DNA from: Adiantum capillus-veneris
Lineage: Eukaryota; Streptophyta; Polypodiopsida; Polypodiales; Pteridaceae
Assembly: GCA_014529385.2 (NCBI GenBank)
Contig: CM043958.1
Location: 156,649,293 to 156,713,292 of the forward strand
DNA length: 64,000 nucleotides
Direction of reading: 5' to 3'
In this document: in pieces, positions 60,110 to 64,000 of the stretch
Numbering within the stretch: the first letter of the stretch is position 1
How the letters are laid out: every line of letters begins with the position of its first letter
Notes under the pieces: model-generated
Database searches by the model: none
The model's input: only the letters and a program-made list of their open reading frames with translations
Told to the model about the DNA's origin: nothing
Translations under genes and position numbers: made by a program

Positions 60110-63106
60110 TAGTAGGATTGGATGATCATGATCCCTCGAATAGCCTCAAGCACGATCGATGGTTGAAGGACAAACTACCTTGTCCTTGTGCTGAGTGTAA
60201 AAGGGAAATCCATCGCTTGAGGCGCATTTCCTTGAAGCATGTGGAGAATGAAGGGCTTTGATCTCTCGAGAAAGCGCTCGAGTAGATTGTAGTGCAGCTC
60301 CTTCATCGCTTGAGGATGCCCTCCATTGGTCTATGTTTGGTGGTGGTAGGGAGTCACACAAGGCTGAAAGACAACGGCAAGAACTACTAAAGGAAAGCAT
60401 GGCAAGAGGTGATTGTGGCACTAGCTCCACTTTGACAACGCCTCCACACACGTCTCAAGGGGACTTTGAATTTGAGGACGAGCACATGTTTGACATGGTG
60501 GATGAGTTGCTAGCACATGAATCCAACATGTGCGAGGAGGATTGTAGACCTTGCACTAAACATGCACAGGCAATGGAGGACAGATTGCTATCGAGTGCCC
60601 AATAACCTCTTTACGATGGTGCCCAGTACTCGGTGCTCCAAGCATTGTTGGAGGTCCTCAACTTGCAAGAAAAATTTGGTTGGAGTAATTCAAGTTTAAA
60701 TGCACTTCTTGGGTAAATTCTATTTATGCGTTTTTCCAAATTAGAAATTCTAGTTGGCCCTTGCATTTGTACTAATTTTTTGTTTTGTTGTGGTTTGGTG
60801 GGCAAAATGCTTCCTAAAGATCACCATATGCTTCCTGATCATCGACAAGCGAGGTCGTATGTTACTACACTTGGGATGGAGTATGAGCACATCCATGCAT
60901 GTGTCAACGATTGCATACTATATCGCAATGAACATGCACTCACTACATCGTGCAGGGAAGCACACTACAAGACTGCCACTACAAAGACTGGTGTGAGCGG
61001 GGCTCACCTACCCCGCAAGGTATTGAGACATTTTCCACTTATCCCTCTGATGCATTACATGTTTAAAGAGAAGGTCTATTAGTGGAGCTTTTAACAGGGC
61101 ATGTCAACCACCGCTCAAATGATGGTATTATGTGTGTCCTTGTTGATTCACCTACATGGAGGCACATAGAGACTCATTGGCTTGAGTTTGGGCTAGAGCC
61201 TTGACACTTGAGACTTGGGTTGGCAAGTGATGCTACCAATCCCTTTGGCACCAAGTCTACATCATGGAGTGCTTGGCCTTTGGTGATCGTCAGCTATAAT
61301 ATTCCACCATGGGAGACTACCAAAAAGGGCAATATACTTCTCTCTTTGCTTGTGCTAGAGAAGCACAAAGTAGCAAAAATCTTGATGTCTACCTTGAGCC
61401 CCTCATTGAGGAGTAGTGAAAGGGAATCCCTGTTGTGGATGTTTCACTTCCAAGGAGAGGAGAGAGGCCATTGTGAGGGGTACTCTTATGTGGACCATGC
61501 ACGACTATCCTAGACTTGGAGATATTTTTGGTATGTTATGATCATTCTCTCTCTCTTTTTACCATTTGAAGTTTGAAGCTCCCTCTCTTACGATATGATA
61601 TAAGTGCAGGGTTGTCCATATCAAGTCACAATGCATGTCCTCCATGTGGGCCATCACTAGTGACAAATCAAAAGTTAGATGCCTTACACAAGGTATTCTA
61701 TCCAAAAAACCATCGTTTCTTGCCCCAAAGTCACAACAAATACGAAGCTCCAACAAATGGGAAGTCACCTCTAAAGCTTACAATAACAGATTGGGCAACC
61801 ATTTGGAAAGAGCACTACAATAGTGATCGACCCTTGTCTACTCCACCAAAAGATATGTCAAGGTACTCCATATTTTTAAGACTTCCATATTGAAAGGACT
61901 TAAAAAATACAATGTTCCCCTCTCCCTATGGGACCACATTACGGGCAAAAACGACTCTTTGGAGGCTAGGGAGGATTTGAAGGCCTTGAAATGTCGCCCC
62001 ACCACTACTCCACGTTGAGCCCCAAATGGGAAGATTGTGCTTCCTAAAGCCCCATGGAACCTAACCAAAGATGAGCTAGATATAGTGAAGGTTTCCATTG
62101 CATCTATTCACACACCCGTGGGGTACATGGGGTCACTAAAAGGAGCTTTCACAAAGGCAAAGAAAGGTGGAAGCATTCAACTGTATGGGTTGAAGACCCA
62201 TGATTGGCACAATATGTTATAGGTAATTCTATCTTTCCTATCCTCTCCCTCATTTGTGCAAAACTAAATTAATTTTTTGACATTGTAGTTCATTTTGCCA
62301 ATGAGTATGTGCGTGTACTGGGACAAGAAATTGAGGGAATCTATTTTCAAACTCGGGGAGTTAGTAAGGTACGCTATACTTTTTATTTAACTAAACTTTT
62401 CTATATACACTATATCTTCTAGTGTGTGATCTTAGTGTACTTTTGTGTGTTATCCTGTAGGTTTGTGAGCTCCAAAGAAATTAAAATAGATGTCATCCCT
62501 GGTGCTCAATCGCTTACCATGGAAACCATGTGTGCCATTGAGGAAGAATTCCCTCAATCCACTCTTCTTAGTCAAGTCCACCTCTTGGTTCATGTGGTTG
62601 AGGAGATCGCTATATGTGGAGTAGTGCATGCACGATGGATGTTCTTTCTAGAGAGGTTTTTAAAAACTCTCAAAGATTTTGTGTGACTACGGGTCCAGTT
62701 AGAGGCATGCATGGCTGAAGGATGGATTGTGCAAGAGGCATTTGTTTACATTTCAAAGTATTTGGCCCAAGTGGATCCTTCAATGCCTCGCATGTGGTCA
62801 GATAAGGAGGATGCAAGGATGACTTCACACCTACCAAGTGGAAGGGGGAAATTATTTAGCATGGATATGGATTTATGCCGAGTCATCAACAACTTTTGCA
62901 TCCTTAATGAAAAGGTTATGACCAAGTGGGTGGACTTGTGGACAATGGCAAAGGCAAAGCGTTTTCAAGAGAGGAAAGCATGGAAGCAGGCTCATGGAGG
63001 TAGGAGGGCATCCCTAGTTCCTCAACACCTTGCATGTTTTTTAGATCTCATTAGTGTCGAGTGGATCAATGACCGAAGCAAAGGCACACGGAGAGGACAT
63101 CGCTAA
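60110..63106 (+). pseudogene. CACTA transposase tnp2 of family B
   Basis: This is a second, clearly different tnp2 gene. A Cys/His block CPCAECKREIHRLRRISLKHV (about 60,178-60,240) matches the LCPCNQCK block of family A. It is followed by SLEDALHWSMFGGG and, after a TAA at 60,603, SVLQALLEVLNLQEKFGWS. After an intron come HIHACVNDCILYRNEH (about 60.9 kb), LPRKVLRHFPLIP, LGLASDATNPFGTKSTSWSA (61.2 kb), GLKTHDWHNML (62.2 kb), VHLLVHVVEEIAICGVVHAR (62.6 kb) and MAEGWIVQEAFVYISKYL (62.7 kb). Many stops and frameshifts (for example TAA 60,603, TGA 62,686) show it is dead. Reading ends at about 63,106. Confidence 0.85.
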
Positions 63107-63152
63107 CAAAGAACAAGAGTATGCACACGGTTGTGTACCAAAGGTATATATA

Positions 63153-63157
<5 letters not shown>

Positions 63158-63215
<58 letters not shown>
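63158..63215. repeat. (TA)n microsatellite
   Basis: About 29 TA units just after the last family B tnp2 exon; the only long TA tract in the window. Confidence 0.95.
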
Positions 63216-63224
<9 letters not shown>

Positions 63225-63424
63225 CATAGTGCTCATTTTCCTTGATTTTATACTTTTTTGTCTTGTATATTGCCTTTCCTTTGACTCTATTTGATCAGAG
63301 GGGCAACAAAGGGGCACTGAGCAAATAGCACCAATATTATCTTCAAGGCAAGGATGTTTTGTTGAACGAGGGGCTTTCTGGTTCATCACAAAATTAGTCC
63401 ATTCCAAAGCTTGGAGGGTGTAGG

Positions 63425-63990
63425 TAGAAGACGAGGGGTTCCACTTGTAAAATAGGCTTGTTTGTGTTTTGCTCTAATGGGATGAATTGACTGCCACAGT
63501 TTGTGAGAGCCAATCCAAAACATGATGGATGGATGTCATGGAGGGCGCTCCTATTGGCGTATGCAAAGTCTGAGAAAGTAGTGCCCATGCCTCCACATAA
63601 GATGTCATCCATGTTTGGCTTCTTATCCCTGACGGTGCTTGCTTCATATAAAGGGGCATGCATAACTCTAGGATGGAGCTTCCTCTTCGTAGTTTCATGT
63701 TTATCCACATCAACATTGTTTCATATTTTAATATATATTTTCTCATTCAATTTTTTTTAAAAGTATTGTTCTTTAATTTGTTTTCATAAGCAAAATAGAG
63801 GGAAATACCAAAATTTGAATGTGTAAGCGCTAAAGCAAGGTTTGGTAATAAGCATGGCAATTTAAGTGGCAATAATTGCGGTGATTATTGTTTTAATATA
63901 TGCGGTAATACACGTGGTGATATTTGAAATGTAAAAACATGTCCTCCCTCCCCCCCTCTCTTTGTTGGCCAACCCATTTTGGACTCTCGC
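63425..63990 (+). repeat. family B outer end, right arm of a long inverted repeat
   Basis: This is the inverted partner of 43,021-43,530. It contains GCATAACTCTAGGATGGAGC, GCGGTAATACACGTGG-like subterminal motifs (63,855-63,925) and TTGGCCAACCCATTTTGGAC at 63,965-63,984. The element end itself is not reached before the window stops. Confidence 0.75.
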
Positions 63991-64000
63991 TCTAAACGTG

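Larger units (their letters stand above)
56525..60550. repeat. tandem segmental duplication, unit 2 (4.0 kb)
   Basis: This is the second unit, beginning TGTTGGCCAACGTCAGAG and ending GATTGTAGACC at 60,550. It is longer mainly through microsatellites and an extra copy of an AT-rich leader block. After 60,550 the sequence continues as an uninterrupted family B transposase reading, so the original locus structure is preserved at the right edge. Confidence 0.92.

Overview
The window looks like nuclear DNA of a land plant and is almost entirely a graveyard of transposable elements. Evidence for a plant is the mixture of plant-type CACTA (En/Spm) DNA transposons with tnp2 and tnpA genes, a Ty1/copia element primed by initiator tRNA-Met, LINE and Ty3/gypsy debris, a captured fragment of a heavy-metal-associated isoprenylated plant protein gene, and one intact leucine-rich-repeat gene of the PII-2 type. 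The species cannot be fixed from the sequence. Microsatellites are unusually abundant, above all (TC)n, often followed directly by (AC)n.

Layout. 0.5-3.3 kb: decayed gag-type coding sequence on the minus strand with a zinc knuckle. 4.2-5.2 kb: four near-palindromes spaced about 284 bp apart. 6.0-11.6 kb: two long direct repeats, probably LTRs, around a minus-strand gag remnant. 11.6-16.4 kb: mostly unrecognised, with a possible gypsy 3' end. 16,472-21,630: a complete Ty1/copia element with target-site duplication AAGAT, whose reverse transcriptase is broken by an internal inversion. 24.2-25.2 kb: LINE reverse-transcriptase remnant. 25,201-32,427: CACTA element A, flanked by TGG duplications, with tnp2 and tnpA genes and a captured heavy-metal-domain gene fragment. 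33,907-35,541: the only convincing host gene, an LRR protein on the minus strand. 35,960-37,847: a short GC-rich non-autonomous LTR element just upstream of that gene. 39.4-40.4 kb: a LINE C-terminal remnant. About 32.76-32.98 kb and 41.35-41.55 kb: two copies of a small MITE-like element.

43-64 kb is a nested block. A second, more decayed CACTA family (B) has outer ends that form an inverted repeat at 43.0-43.5 and 63.4-64.0 kb. A second copy of family A (A2, minus strand, 46,671-54,712) sits in a pyrimidine tract inside that block and carries a 235-bp foldback insertion. A tandem duplication of about 3.7-4.0 kb then copied the A2 terminus together with the start of the family B transposase gene (52,792-56,524 and 56,525-60,550). 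The family B tnp2 gene continues to 63.1 kb.

No element appears to encode a complete set of working proteins: stops, frameshifts, deletions and inversions are visible in each. Comparing A with A2 shows that at least two stops arose from CGA to TGA, as expected from deamination of methylated, silenced copies.
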